From a virus: a stretch of DNA of 25,727 bases. The first letter of the stretch is position 1. Every line of letters starts with the position of its first letter. Under the pieces are notes generated by a model that saw nothing but the letters and a program-made list of their open reading frames with translations, was not told the origin of the DNA and did not search any database. Position numbers and translations under genes: made by a program. Location of the stretch: positions 1-25,727 of IMG/VR virus record IMGVR_UViG_3300032291_003527, one strand, 5' to 3'. Of this stretch, positions 1-8,847 are shown in pieces.

Positions 1-761
1 AAACCAGAAATACCAACATTATAAATCTCAGCACCAAATGACGCTAAGCTACCATCATTATAACCTTGTAACTCGATTACGTTGGTACCAGCACTAAGGT
101 TTAATTCAAATACTCTCCAATAAGTAAAAGCACCAGTAAAAGCACTTAGGTTGTCATAATAAAATAAGTCAGAATTTACACTAAATTTAACTCTATTATC
201 ACCAGCAATACCAACTGAATATAAACCTGTCGTATCTATGTTAACACATTTAGAAAAACCAATCCATTGATTTTCTGTGTTACCAGTTGATAAGGCCCAA
301 ACACCACATTTATTTAGTCTACCTTTTAAAGCACTACTATTTGAAAACCATAAATCACCAGTGTTTACCGTATAATCTGACGTTATGGTTACACCACTCG
401 CATCAATAATATAACCAGGCGTTGTACCTGTTAACATATATGGTATTGCGCCTGTTAAGCTAGAACTATAAAAATTAGTTCCAAGATTACCATATGTTAC
501 TGAAGTATTACCAGTATGTGCCGTATATATCGTACCATATGATGTTGCCGATACCGTATCAACAAATTGACATATTCCAGTTTCTAGTAATGTATAACCA
601 CCAGTACAACCACAATTGCAATCTATCTTTGATGCACCGCTTAGGGTAAACACTGGTGCTTGAAATACACATAAATCAGAGCTCATATTGACATTTAAAA
701 TGTCTTTATTTCTAACTCCGTTATGTTCATTTTGAATATATATTGGTTGTTGGTATCTCAT
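1..761 (-). CDS. Partial virion (tail/adhesin-like) protein, N-terminal 253 residues
   Basis: The frame is open from an ATG at 761 to the left edge without a stop, so the C-terminus lies outside the window. The start overlaps the stop of the gene before it (TAATG), typical of this operon. Residues 48-64 form a small cysteine cluster (C48, C50, C52, C64) around GGYTLLETGIC, a pattern that recurs in the next large gene upstream. Residues about 145-250 resemble a jelly-roll or PA14/lectin-like domain, with a TGLYSVGIAGDNRVKFSV strand pattern, a WRVFELNLSAGTNVIEL stretch and SFGAEIYN near the end. This is a visual fold impression, not a proven family match. Its place at the distal end of the tail cluster would fit a tail fibre or receptor-binding part. 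Coding status is near certain; function is inferred. Confidence 0.75.
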   Translation of the reverse strand, partial: MRYQQPIYIQNEHNGVRNKDILNVNMSSDLCVFQAPVFTLSGASKIDCNCGCTGGYTLLETGICQFVDTVSATSYGTIYTAHTGNTSVTYGNLGTNFYSSSLTGAIPYMLTGTTPGYIIDASGVTITSDYTVNTGDLWFSNSSALKGRLNKCGVWALSTGNTENQWIGFSKCVNIDTTGLYSVGIAGDNRVKFSVNSDLFYYDNLSAFTGAFTYWRVFELNLSAGTNVIELQGYNDGSLASFGAEIYNVGISG

Positions 762-1003
762 TAATAATCTATGTTTAAGTTGTTTATTGGTAGGTCTAAT
801 TCGTTTCTTAATCCGTAAATTAAAGGGTCGCTTAATTTATACGTTTCTTCAACTTGTGTTAAGTTCTGTAGATACGCAATAAGCGAACTAAAATTTATGT
901 AATCTTCTTGTTGTATTTCACCACTAATAGACTTAATATAGTCGATATTATCGGTAAAATTATCATAAATATTCCCTTCTATGTTTTTAATTAATTGTGG
1001 CAT
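761..1003 (-). CDS. Small hypothetical protein (80 aa) in the tail cluster
   Basis: An 80-codon frame fills the space between two large structural genes. It starts 26 bases after the 797-residue gene and its stop overlaps the next start. The protein is acidic and polar, with no cysteine, signal peptide or membrane segment; the middle (YINFSSLIAYLQNL) looks helical. I do not recognise the family. The neighbours suggest a small tail or fibre accessory protein or a chaperone, but nothing in the sequence proves it. The leader contains an AT-rich element with TATAAATA nine bases before the ATG, described separately. Confidence 0.7.
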   Translation of the reverse strand: MPQLIKNIEGNIYDNFTDNIDYIKSISGEIQQEDYINFSSLIAYLQNLTQVEETYKLSDPLIYGLRNELDLPINNLNIDY

Positions 1004-1011
1004 TTCTGTTT

Positions 1012-1025
1012 TTATTTATAAATAT
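1012..1025 (-). promoter_or_regulatory. AT-rich motif with T4-late-promoter-like TATAAATA
   Basis: On the minus strand the motif reads ATATTTATAAATAA and ends eight bases before the ATG of the 80-residue gene. It contains TATAAATA, the consensus core of T4 late promoters. The same 14 bases occur before the 797-residue gene, and a one-base variant precedes the gp25 gene. If it worked as in T4, the transcript would start only a few bases before the ATG, so the leader would be almost absent. It could equally be an A/T-rich initiation context. Confidence 0.35.
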
Positions 1026-1029
1026 CTTA

Positions 1030-3423
1030 TTAAACAACAGTGTTAGAATTTATTATGTTAACTGTACCAACAAATTCGGAACCATGATTCATTTGTGTTA
1101 TGTAGATTACATCACAATCAGTTCTGTTTCCATTCAACCTTAAATTGGTTGTTGGGTTTTCAGTCTTAACCAAGTTAGTTATTCTTACACTTACATTTTC
1201 AGAAAAATGGTTAGAACCATCAATAGGTCCAGGCAACGTCTCACCTTCTAACGTATCGTAACAAAAGAATGATGAATATGACCTATACTTGAACTTTTGT
1301 TGGTCAAAGATTGTGTTTGAATAAATCTTAACACTACCCCAAATAGTAGTTGCAGGTATAACTTGTTCAATAATATCTACCCAATAATTGCCTAATAAAT
1401 TAGAGAACTGTTCCATTGATAGATAATTAAATGCAGAACTATTTGTACCACAATATAAGTTACTGTTTAAATATCTATCATACAACGCCTTAAGTGTTGG
1501 GTATGATGATATTGTTTGACGATTCTTGACATCAATTAACTCGGATGTGATGTATTTTTGGAATTCTTCAATGGTTGTAACACCAGACAATGCTTGTGTC
1601 ATTAAGTTATTAAAGTTCAAGCCATCATCACCGCAGCATTGTGTAGTACATTGATTACATGTTGTTGAACCAGTTAGTATACAATTATTATCTGAAACAT
1701 AGTACCAAACATCAGTTTCTATCGCAGAAGCTAAACTAATATCTAAATCAATCTCTTTTGTGTTTAAGATTAATCTTTCATCAATTGAATTATAATTAGT
1801 TTGACGAATTTTTCCAGTCTTATTAGCCTTGGATATTGTAAAGTTTCTATTTTCTGGTGTATCATTATTAACCCAAGATTTTTTATTGTCAATTATTCTT
1901 TCAAAATTAAATCCTGGATTTTGTGTTACAAATACATTTGTTTTATCTACCTTATCACATTTTTTTTCTAAATTAATATTGTCTAATAAGATTGATACTT
2001 CACCACAAGGATTCATAACCTTTATGCTGAATCTTATTTTGTTATCCATTATTTGATTTATAATGGTTTGGTCTGAGATACTTGTAGTATGACGTAACCA
2101 ATTTGATGTGAATGCCGAATTAGAAATAGTACTTGTAAAGTTATTTGTTGTACCGCTTAATCCAGATTCTAAATATAAAGCATCAACTACATTTTGAAGT
2201 ATCGTAGAACAAGTATAATCATTATTAACGCTAACACCACTTAAGTTAAGTATCAATGGTGTGCAATTATCACCGCCACAAACATAAAAACCAGAATCCA
2301 CGTTGTTTATCAAGTAATCATATAGCATACCATCACCTATTAAAGGAAATAAAGTATCATCAGTATAAACAGTTTGTACTGTATTATCTTGGTTTATTAC
2401 TTCCAATGATAATGATAAGCTAATGGTTTCAAAAAAGTTTATTGGGTCGCTGCAAGGTATAACCTGTGTGGTACCCTCTAGTGTTATTAATTGTTCACTT
2501 AACTCATTTAATTTATTTTGACAAATAGCTTGTTGATTTAATAAATCATTTCGCTGTTCAATCAATGTTGTCTTGGTACCAAATGGTGTTGTACAAGGCA
2601 CTATTAAAGGATTGTTTGGGTCTTGTAAATTTAAATCATATAAAAATTGTACATCTTGACACGTATATGATGTGGGAACACCATTTAAAAAATCTATATA
2701 ATTGTCTTGACCAATGATATTGAGCCAAGCCGTTAAGCCATTTGGTTCTAATATACAAAATGTTTTACCAACAATACTTTGTGTTACTGATGACCTAGAA
2801 GCTGTTGTTTTTGTATCTAGTTCATCATTACTAAAAGCTGTTTTAGAAAAAACATCTGTAACTAAGCTATTGGTATTTGCCACTCTTTGAATTAAGTTTG
2901 GTTGTGACTCGCAAATGATTGAATAATTCGTATTTGTAATTTGAATATTTAAATTAGTAATATTTTTATCTATGCTTTCACAAAGAGCTGTTTGTTGTTC
3001 TATTTGAGTTAATACATCATATTTTAAATCTTGATTTACGACAATATTTGGCCTATAAAGCATATCCAAAAGTGTTTCACACTTTACCTTTATCAAGAAA
3101 TCAAAATCTATATTTAAACTACATGTTTCGTTATTGTCAACAGAAAATATAGCACCATCGTTACCATTAGGGTTTAAAACTAAATTAAATACAGTATTAT
3201 CGGTACAAGTATAACCAGTACCCCATAAGCACGTTTGTGTCTCAATATTAAATGAATAACCTAAATTAGTACAACATTCTTGACTTAATGAAACAGGTGA
3301 TAAAACACCTCGATTATTAGGCATAAAAAGAGATACACTACCATCTTGGTTTTCAACAATTTGACCACCAGCAAGTAAAATGCTATTATTAGTACATGTA
3401 AAATTTTGTTGTTGTAAAATCAT
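1030..3423 (-). CDS. Large cysteine-rich virion protein (797 aa), probable tail/fibre component
   Basis: The family is not recognised. Features seen: an N-terminal cysteine module with a CC pair at 50-51 followed by GYSFNIETQTCLW, ending near C65 and C73. More cysteines are scattered through residues 101-410. A probable coiled coil lies at about 284-318 (LIEQRNDLLNQQAICQNKLN), with a second helical stretch near 136-165. A second cysteine knot-like cluster, C581, C589, C592, C596 and C597, sits before a helical region at 604-690. The C-terminal 100 residues look beta-rich. There is no signal peptide and no membrane segment. Length, coil and position in the tail cluster suggest a trimeric or elongated tail or baseplate-attached protein. 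The paired cysteines could bind metal or form disulphides outside the cell. Coding is certain, role inferred. Confidence 0.8.
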   Translation of the reverse strand: MILQQQNFTCTNNSILLAGGQIVENQDGSVSLFMPNNRGVLSPVSLSQECCTNLGYSFNIETQTCLWGTGYTCTDNTVFNLVLNPNGNDGAIFSVDNNETCSLNIDFDFLIKVKCETLLDMLYRPNIVVNQDLKYDVLTQIEQQTALCESIDKNITNLNIQITNTNYSIICESQPNLIQRVANTNSLVTDVFSKTAFSNDELDTKTTASRSSVTQSIVGKTFCILEPNGLTAWLNIIGQDNYIDFLNGVPTSYTCQDVQFLYDLNLQDPNNPLIVPCTTPFGTKTTLIEQRNDLLNQQAICQNKLNELSEQLITLEGTTQVIPCSDPINFFETISLSLSLEVINQDNTVQTVYTDDTLFPLIGDGMLYDYLINNVDSGFYVCGGDNCTPLILNLSGVSVNNDYTCSTILQNVVDALYLESGLSGTTNNFTSTISNSAFTSNWLRHTTSISDQTIINQIMDNKIRFSIKVMNPCGEVSILLDNINLEKKCDKVDKTNVFVTQNPGFNFERIIDNKKSWVNNDTPENRNFTISKANKTGKIRQTNYNSIDERLILNTKEIDLDISLASAIETDVWYYVSDNNCILTGSTTCNQCTTQCCGDDGLNFNNLMTQALSGVTTIEEFQKYITSELIDVKNRQTISSYPTLKALYDRYLNSNLYCGTNSSAFNYLSMEQFSNLLGNYWVDIIEQVIPATTIWGSVKIYSNTIFDQQKFKYRSYSSFFCYDTLEGETLPGPIDGSNHFSENVSVRITNLVKTENPTTNLRLNGNRTDCDVIYITQMNHGSEFVGTVNIINSNTVV

Positions 3424-3436
3424 TATTTATAAATAT
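3423..3436 (-). promoter_or_regulatory. Second copy of the ATATTTATAAATAA motif at a gene start
   Basis: The minus strand carries ATATTTATAAATAATG, so the 14-base motif runs directly into the ATG of the 797-residue gene. It is identical to the copy at 1012-1025. Because TATAAATA touches the start codon, a T4-type promoter here would initiate inside the gene. This copy therefore favours a role in translation start, or chance in AT-rich DNA, over a promoter for this gene. Confidence 0.25.
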
Positions 3437-3447
3437 TCATTTAATTT

Positions 3448-6105
3448 TTATTTGTAACAAGATTCTTTACCAGAAACCCTATTTTGATAGAATTCTTTTA
3501 TCGATGAACTAGAACTTTGTAAATCAGTTTCACCTAATTGTGTTAATTGACAAGCATAGCCTATTTCTCCAGTAAATGAATCAACTATGTTAGGTACCGC
3601 AATAGTATAATTACTAATACAATTACAACCATCTGGTGTTACCATAACATTAGTATTGTTTGGCTTGATGAAGTTAAGAAATTTTTGTTGTTGACCATTA
3701 ATTGTTTGTGTGATTGGAGTTGTGTCAACATCCCAACCACAAGCTATTGTACATCCACATCTATTGGTACCATCACAACAAACATAACCAGAATTTACAA
3801 CCGTAAAGCCATTTGGTCTAAATTGTATATCTTCAAAATAACTTGGTACACCACCTATGCTTGAACAACATTGTTTTGTTGTGTAATTGCTTTGTATTAG
3901 TATTGGATTTGATGATGCATCTGAATATACTGTTCCATCTTGATTATATTGATATCTTGAAAACACATATAAACCATCTGTTGTATCATCGTATGGTACA
4001 TCAGCTAAATCACTACCGCAAATACTAGTATCTGGTGTTTGGATATCCTTTTGTTTTATTGTTAAGTTTAAAATATTATCTGATGATGTTACTTCACATC
4101 CGCAATTATTATAAACCAAAGTTTTATTAGGGTCAATATCAACGTATTGTTCAAAAACAATACATTTACTTATATCAACACCATCATCGTTTAATACATC
4201 CACCGTATTAATTGTAGTAGCTGTTGTAACCCAATCATCAAACTTACCTAACGCATAATTTGTATATAGATTATCATAGGTTGTTGTTATTGTTTGAGAT
4301 GTTATTGTTACCGCTGAAAAGTTAGGTATTAAATTTGTGAATTGGTTTATATATTTGTAACCACCGTCATATGGGCCAACGTGTGGGTTGTTACCAGTTA
4401 ATATATCAATTGTTGAACCAGAGCCACCAGTTTGTCTATACCAAAGACCGTAGTTTTGGAAATACATGTTTTGTGTATCTGCCAATGGGTTTGGATAACC
4501 ATCTGAATCAATTGGATAATTTGTTATATCAGTATCCAAGCCATTTAATTCTAAAACTTCTTGAAATAATGCGACATCGATTGGTTTATCGGCTTTATAA
4601 ATATACTCATTAAAATTAACCAATCCTAATGGTGCACCAATAAACTTAAGTAAAAATTCTATTGATTTTCTAGTACCTTTAGATTTCCATAACCATGGAG
4701 AATTTAGGATTAATCTTCTCCATAATTCAACATCAGCTTCTACAGGTGTAAGACCTACTGATTGACCAGAATAAGTAGATGGTTTGTTTGAAACATAATT
4801 TGCTAATAGATTGTTTTCTAATACCGATGATACCAACTCCCAACCTAGAACTCTTGCTAGATTTTTTAAATATATGTCTGGTGTGTTATCTTGCTTATTA
4901 TATGTAACGACATTAGCAAAAGCAATCCCTGAAATAAAATTGTTTATTTCATCAAAAGCACGACCATAAATCTGAAGCGTTTTGTTTACTTTTTGACCAG
5001 TTGTATCTTTATCCAAGTCAGAAAGAAAAACAGGTGTTGTATCAAATGAAGTTATTGATTCTGAAACCAAGAATCTATTCATCAGATTACTATTAGATAA
5101 GTCATTCTTGTTTGCTATATCTAATAATTTGGTAGCATAATCAACGTAATTAGTTGTACTGAAATCTATGTTATATCCATCAGAAACTGGCCACGTAACC
5201 GTATCAGTTACATAAACAATAAGACCACTATCCGACTTAATCGGATATTTAAAAGCTGCTGTATATATTGGAGTTATATCTCTACTTAATAAGTAATATT
5301 CTAAGTCTGGAAGACTATTGAAGAACACATCCGTTAGTATTTTTTCTGGCTTAATATGATAACTAATCTTACCATTTGTACCAAAGCTAGAAAATGGGTT
5401 ACCCTGCACAACTAAATAAATATAATCATTTATATTTGTTGTCGCAGCTGTAAAATCTAAAACAGGATATTCAATATTATTGTAATATATCACATATGAT
5501 TGGTAGTTTATAGTTAAGTTTCTTAAATCATTTGTTGAATTGAATGTATCGATTATTGAACCATTTTCTAAATAATTTATTTCAAAATTATTTATAATAA
5601 AATTAGTATCAACCTTAAATGAAGATACATCATTTAAAGAATCATAAGTATAATCATCAAATGTGTATCCGTTTAGTAATTGTCCCGTTGATGATTGAGC
5701 CACTGGAGACAAGTATAACGATGCTGGCCATTTCATGATGATATCCTCAAGAGAAACCCTAACATATTCTGTTAAAGAACCAAATAAAGCATAATAATTT
5801 AAATTGGTTTTGTCTAAATTGAGTAATACGGTAGCATTATCAGCTAATAATTGTTGGTTTAATGATTCAGAAACATTTAAATCAGATAATGTAAGAAACT
5901 CCGAAAACTTAGGGCTAATATAAGTCTTATTAAGCTTAGGGTCTAAGTTAGTTGTAATAGAAAAGTTACCCATAGTAAATAATGGGGTACCACCATTACT
6001 AGCTAATTGTAAACCAACCAAATCTGGACTGAAGTTTCTATATTCAATTCCATCAGTATATTTTATAGCTTGAGAATAACCTAAAACTTTAATTCTTCCA
6101 CTCAT
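3448..6105 (-). CDS. Tail-protein-I-like baseplate protein with cysteine-rich C-terminus (885 aa)
   Basis: The central part, about residues 378-490, looks like the tail protein I family of contractile phages. It has an IYGRAFDEINNFI helix, then LARVLGWEL, then an LWRRLILNSPWLWKSKGTRK stretch followed by SIEFLLKFIG. The family hallmark is an arginine-rich helix and a KGT turn before a final helix and glycine. The N-terminal 370 residues are beta-rich and unassigned. The C-terminal region (648-883) is full of cysteines: C668/C670, CC746-747, CC776-777, C783/C785/C789 and C827/C829. Tail protein I normally joins the baseplate to tail fibres, which fits the position between baseplate and fibre-like genes. 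At 885 residues it is far longer than the usual tail protein I, so this would be a fusion. The family match is by eye and moderately sure. Confidence 0.75.
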   Translation of the reverse strand: MSGRIKVLGYSQAIKYTDGIEYRNFSPDLVGLQLASNGGTPLFTMGNFSITTNLDPKLNKTYISPKFSEFLTLSDLNVSESLNQQLLADNATVLLNLDKTNLNYYALFGSLTEYVRVSLEDIIMKWPASLYLSPVAQSSTGQLLNGYTFDDYTYDSLNDVSSFKVDTNFIINNFEINYLENGSIIDTFNSTNDLRNLTINYQSYVIYYNNIEYPVLDFTAATTNINDYIYLVVQGNPFSSFGTNGKISYHIKPEKILTDVFFNSLPDLEYYLLSRDITPIYTAAFKYPIKSDSGLIVYVTDTVTWPVSDGYNIDFSTTNYVDYATKLLDIANKNDLSNSNLMNRFLVSESITSFDTTPVFLSDLDKDTTGQKVNKTLQIYGRAFDEINNFISGIAFANVVTYNKQDNTPDIYLKNLARVLGWELVSSVLENNLLANYVSNKPSTYSGQSVGLTPVEADVELWRRLILNSPWLWKSKGTRKSIEFLLKFIGAPLGLVNFNEYIYKADKPIDVALFQEVLELNGLDTDITNYPIDSDGYPNPLADTQNMYFQNYGLWYRQTGGSGSTIDILTGNNPHVGPYDGGYKYINQFTNLIPNFSAVTITSQTITTTYDNLYTNYALGKFDDWVTTATTINTVDVLNDDGVDISKCIVFEQYVDIDPNKTLVYNNCGCEVTSSDNILNLTIKQKDIQTPDTSICGSDLADVPYDDTTDGLYVFSRYQYNQDGTVYSDASSNPILIQSNYTTKQCCSSIGGVPSYFEDIQFRPNGFTVVNSGYVCCDGTNRCGCTIACGWDVDTTPITQTINGQQQKFLNFIKPNNTNVMVTPDGCNCISNYTIAVPNIVDSFTGEIGYACQLTQLGETDLQSSSSSIKEFYQNRVSGKESCYK

Positions 6106-6113
6106 TTTATATT

Positions 6114-7037
6114 TTAGATTGTTGTTACGTTAGTAAATGATTTATTAAAATCAATGCTAGTTCTTTCTTCTCTAACTTCAAATAAAGGCTTACCAGTAAA
6201 CCTATCTTTAATTTCGTATAAGTTGTATTGCTTGTATATGTCGTTATTAAAGTTATAGATAGTATAAATACCATCTTCAAGTGATTTACTTTGATTACCA
6301 AATAAACCGTATGCAAGTGTTTCAATATCATAATCAACCATTTCAACCTCAAGCATTATTGGGTTAAAAAACGTATTGGTTATTATTACTTGTTGGTTTG
6401 GTTGGCCAATAAAAGGCAACGCATTCGGCTTAACATTTGAAGCCGATGAAGGTGATAAGGTACAAAACGTAAGTGTTGAGTTATCATTGAATCTATAACG
6501 AATTGCTTTTTGGTTAGAATTTGTTAAGTTTTGATTTACTGGCTCAGCTCTATTGTTTGATGTGATTACCCTGAAAAAATTATTTATCTTAACATCAGCT
6601 ACCGATTGATTAGGGTTTAAGTATTCAATTCTGTAACCAACCAATCCATTGTTTTCAAACTTTGTTAAAAAATTTTGAGGAACTGCTGATAAATCGAATA
6701 AAACACCAATTGTATCTGGGTATGCTGATAAAACACCAACATCGACTATCTTTGTTCTTATTTCTACTGGCTTTATTATGATACTATAAAAACCCTTGGC
6801 ACCAAAATTAGCGACAGGTAATTTTAACGTATACATACCACCAAATACTTCAAATCCTGTGATGTTTGATTGTGTTTTATTAGGGTTATCTATCTTAAAT
6901 AAGACTTCACTAGGGTTTAATTTAATTAAACTTGTATTGCCAATACTATCTCTTGATGGAGAGTAGTGATAAAAAATTTCTACATCATCGGGTGATATAT
7001 CCGCTGGTCTTACTACACCATATGTTCCTTGACTCAT
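6114..7037 (-). CDS. Hypothetical tail/baseplate protein (307 aa)
   Basis: The start lies five bases after a possible 23-codon mini-gene and the stop eight bases before the next ATG. The protein is beta-rich and neutral, with a single cysteine, no signal peptide and no membrane helix. The N-terminus (YGVVRPADISPDDVEIFYHY) and C-terminus (LYEIKDRFTGKPLFEVREER) look like small structured modules. I do not recognise the family. Its location in an uninterrupted run of baseplate genes suggests a baseplate or tail structural subunit. Confidence 0.75.
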   Translation of the reverse strand: MSQGTYGVVRPADISPDDVEIFYHYSPSRDSIGNTSLIKLNPSEVLFKIDNPNKTQSNITGFEVFGGMYTLKLPVANFGAKGFYSIIIKPVEIRTKIVDVGVLSAYPDTIGVLFDLSAVPQNFLTKFENNGLVGYRIEYLNPNQSVADVKINNFFRVITSNNRAEPVNQNLTNSNQKAIRYRFNDNSTLTFCTLSPSSASNVKPNALPFIGQPNQQVIITNTFFNPIMLEVEMVDYDIETLAYGLFGNQSKSLEDGIYTIYNFNNDIYKQYNLYEIKDRFTGKPLFEVREERTSIDFNKSFTNVTTI

Positions 7038-7042
7038 AATAT

Positions 7043-7114
7043 TTATTTTTTAATAATATTGTTATTTCTTTTATCAACAATTAGTATTTCAACGTTTGTA
7101 AATTCTTTTCTCAT
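7043..7114 (-). CDS. Possible 23-residue mini-protein in an intergenic gap
   Basis: The only sizeable gap in the tail cluster (7038-7132) holds a short frame with an ATG at 7114 and a TAA at 7043-7045, five bases before the next gene. It would encode MRKEFTNVEILIVDKRNNN plus IIKK, a basic peptide with a central hydrophobic stretch. The ATG has an A/T-rich leader like those of its neighbours, and the spacing fits the operon. At this length chance is a serious alternative, and I recognise no family. Confidence 0.3.
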   Translation of the reverse strand: MRKEFTNVEILIVDKRNNNIIKK

Positions 7115-7132
7115 ATTATACTTTTTGTTTTT

Positions 7133-8008
7133 TTATTGTTTTGTTATGTTATACATCCCATTACCATATCTTGTTAATTGACCTAAGTTTTTAATTTCTG
7201 ACAATCTTAAATGCATTTCTAATACAGATGTAACACCTCTGTCTATAAATACATCATTTTTAACTTCTGGTGGAGAAATTATTCCAAATAAATATTCTTC
7301 TTTTGTTAGTGCCGATAATGATACATTAGTTTCATTTCTACCCTGACCTTTAAAGTTTAATCTTGTTACTGGTATAGTATATCTAACACCATCTATAATA
7401 AAGGTATTTGTTATACCAGTATAATCTTTATATGCAATACCACCAGATTGAGAATCAGTACCTATTTTTATATCATTTATAGCATCAAAAGCATATACAT
7501 TAGGTTCCCCAACTGAAACAACCATACTTACACCACTAATACTTTCGTTTTTGTAGTTAAGATAGTCTTCTTTTATCATCTCAAACCCAGGTATATACTT
7601 TTTTAAGTTGTTATATGACTTAAGTTCTTCAATTTTACTATTAGTCTCACCAGTTATTACTAAATTACCGTAATTATAATAGTCAGATGCTTGTTTGTCA
7701 ATGAATCTTATAGTTAATTTATCAGTTTCAGTGTCACCAGTTATATTAAAAGCTGTCGCACCAGTCATAAATGGAAATTTAAGTCCTATACTGGTCAATT
7801 TATTAGTTAAAATTGTATAATCAATATTAGAACTAGATGATGTGTTACCAGAAATATAAGAAATATCTGTAAAGATACCCATATCATCAATATTTTGTGA
7901 TAAAAACACCTTTAAAAAGAATGTGGTAGCAGTTAATTGACCCCAATTAGAGCTATCAGTTCTATCAATACTATCTTCTAGTAATATTTTATATTTAATT
8001 GTCTCCAT
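7133..8008 (-). CDS. Hypothetical tail/baseplate protein (291 aa)
   Basis: The start overlaps the stop of the gene before it (TAATG), which implies coupled translation. There is no cysteine, signal peptide or membrane segment. The N-terminus METIKYKILLEDSIDRTDSS leads into beta-rich sequence with several Gly/Ser/Thr loops. The end, VFIDRGVTSVLEMHLRLSEI followed by NLGQLTRYGNGMYNI, is the most helical part. It could contact another baseplate subunit. The family is not recognised; a structural role is inferred from context only. Confidence 0.75.
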   Translation of the reverse strand: METIKYKILLEDSIDRTDSSNWGQLTATTFFLKVFLSQNIDDMGIFTDISYISGNTSSSSNIDYTILTNKLTSIGLKFPFMTGATAFNITGDTETDKLTIRFIDKQASDYYNYGNLVITGETNSKIEELKSYNNLKKYIPGFEMIKEDYLNYKNESISGVSMVVSVGEPNVYAFDAINDIKIGTDSQSGGIAYKDYTGITNTFIIDGVRYTIPVTRLNFKGQGRNETNVSLSALTKEEYLFGIISPPEVKNDVFIDRGVTSVLEMHLRLSEIKNLGQLTRYGNGMYNITKQ

Positions 8009-8847
8009 TATATTGCTCTTATTTCATATAAATTAACCAAAACCTTATTTGTTGCTTGAAAAACATTATTAAATTGTCCGCTATTTGATAGATTACCATG
8101 ATATCTACTATCTATGGTATAGAAATAACCATTATTTTTTTTAATTAACTTAAATTTAGTATATAATTCATGCACTAAACTATCTATAGGTAACGCTGCG
8201 TTCTTTACCATTAGATTAGTGCTCTTACCAGTCTTAGCGTTTTTAAAGCTTGCTCTCATATAAAGAAATTTGTATTGATTTACTGGTTGCTCATCTTTAT
8301 AATCATATAGATAAAAACCCTCAGTGAATCTATTTTGGTTAAATAATTCAGTTGTTAATACAAAATTTAATGGTATTTGATTAGCTGGTTTTGTTTGACC
8401 GATAGAACTATTAGAATTAGATGAAATTAAATCACTTTGATTTATTTCAGAAAATAAAGTTATATTTGATACTAAATTTTGTGTTAATGGGTTATCTGTA
8501 TCGTAAAAATCTAAGCTTAAAAACGTTTGTTTAAATGTTTCTTTTCTAAATTTAATATCATCATCTGTAAAACCAATAGAACCATAAGTTGTTGAACCGT
8601 TCAAGTCTAAAGAATAAATAATTTCATAAACAGGTTTATTATTTGATGTTATTGGTGAAAATCTAACTTTTTCATAGTCAACTATTGTATTAATTGCTTT
8701 CTCTGTTTCAACATCTACAAATACACGATTAACCAATTCAGATTGGTCAACCATTTGATATTCCATACTAATTGGAATGTTTATGGTTGTGGCTGTTGTA
8801 CCACTAGCCATATTTGATATATTTACCTTAATACTATTAACAAACAT
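8008..8847 (-). CDS. Hypothetical tail/baseplate protein (279 aa)
   Basis: The gene overlaps the end of the 583-residue gene by 11 bases and the start of the next gene by one base, so all three are tightly coupled. A later ATG (residue 13) would remove the overlap, but residues 1-12 (MFVNSIKVNISN) look like a normal first beta strand, so I keep the long form. The protein is beta-rich with no cysteine and no membrane helix. A stretch at about 190-225 is basic and ends in a helix (LPIDSLVHELYTKFKLIKKN). I do not recognise it; a structural role is inferred from the neighbours. Confidence 0.75.
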   Translation of the reverse strand: MFVNSIKVNISNMASGTTATTINIPISMEYQMVDQSELVNRVFVDVETEKAINTIVDYEKVRFSPITSNNKPVYEIIYSLDLNGSTTYGSIGFTDDDIKFRKETFKQTFLSLDFYDTDNPLTQNLVSNITLFSEINQSDLISSNSNSSIGQTKPANQIPLNFVLTTELFNQNRFTEGFYLYDYKDEQPVNQYKFLYMRASFKNAKTGKSTNLMVKNAALPIDSLVHELYTKFKLIKKNNGYFYTIDSRYHGNLSNSGQFNNVFQATNKVLVNLYEIRAI

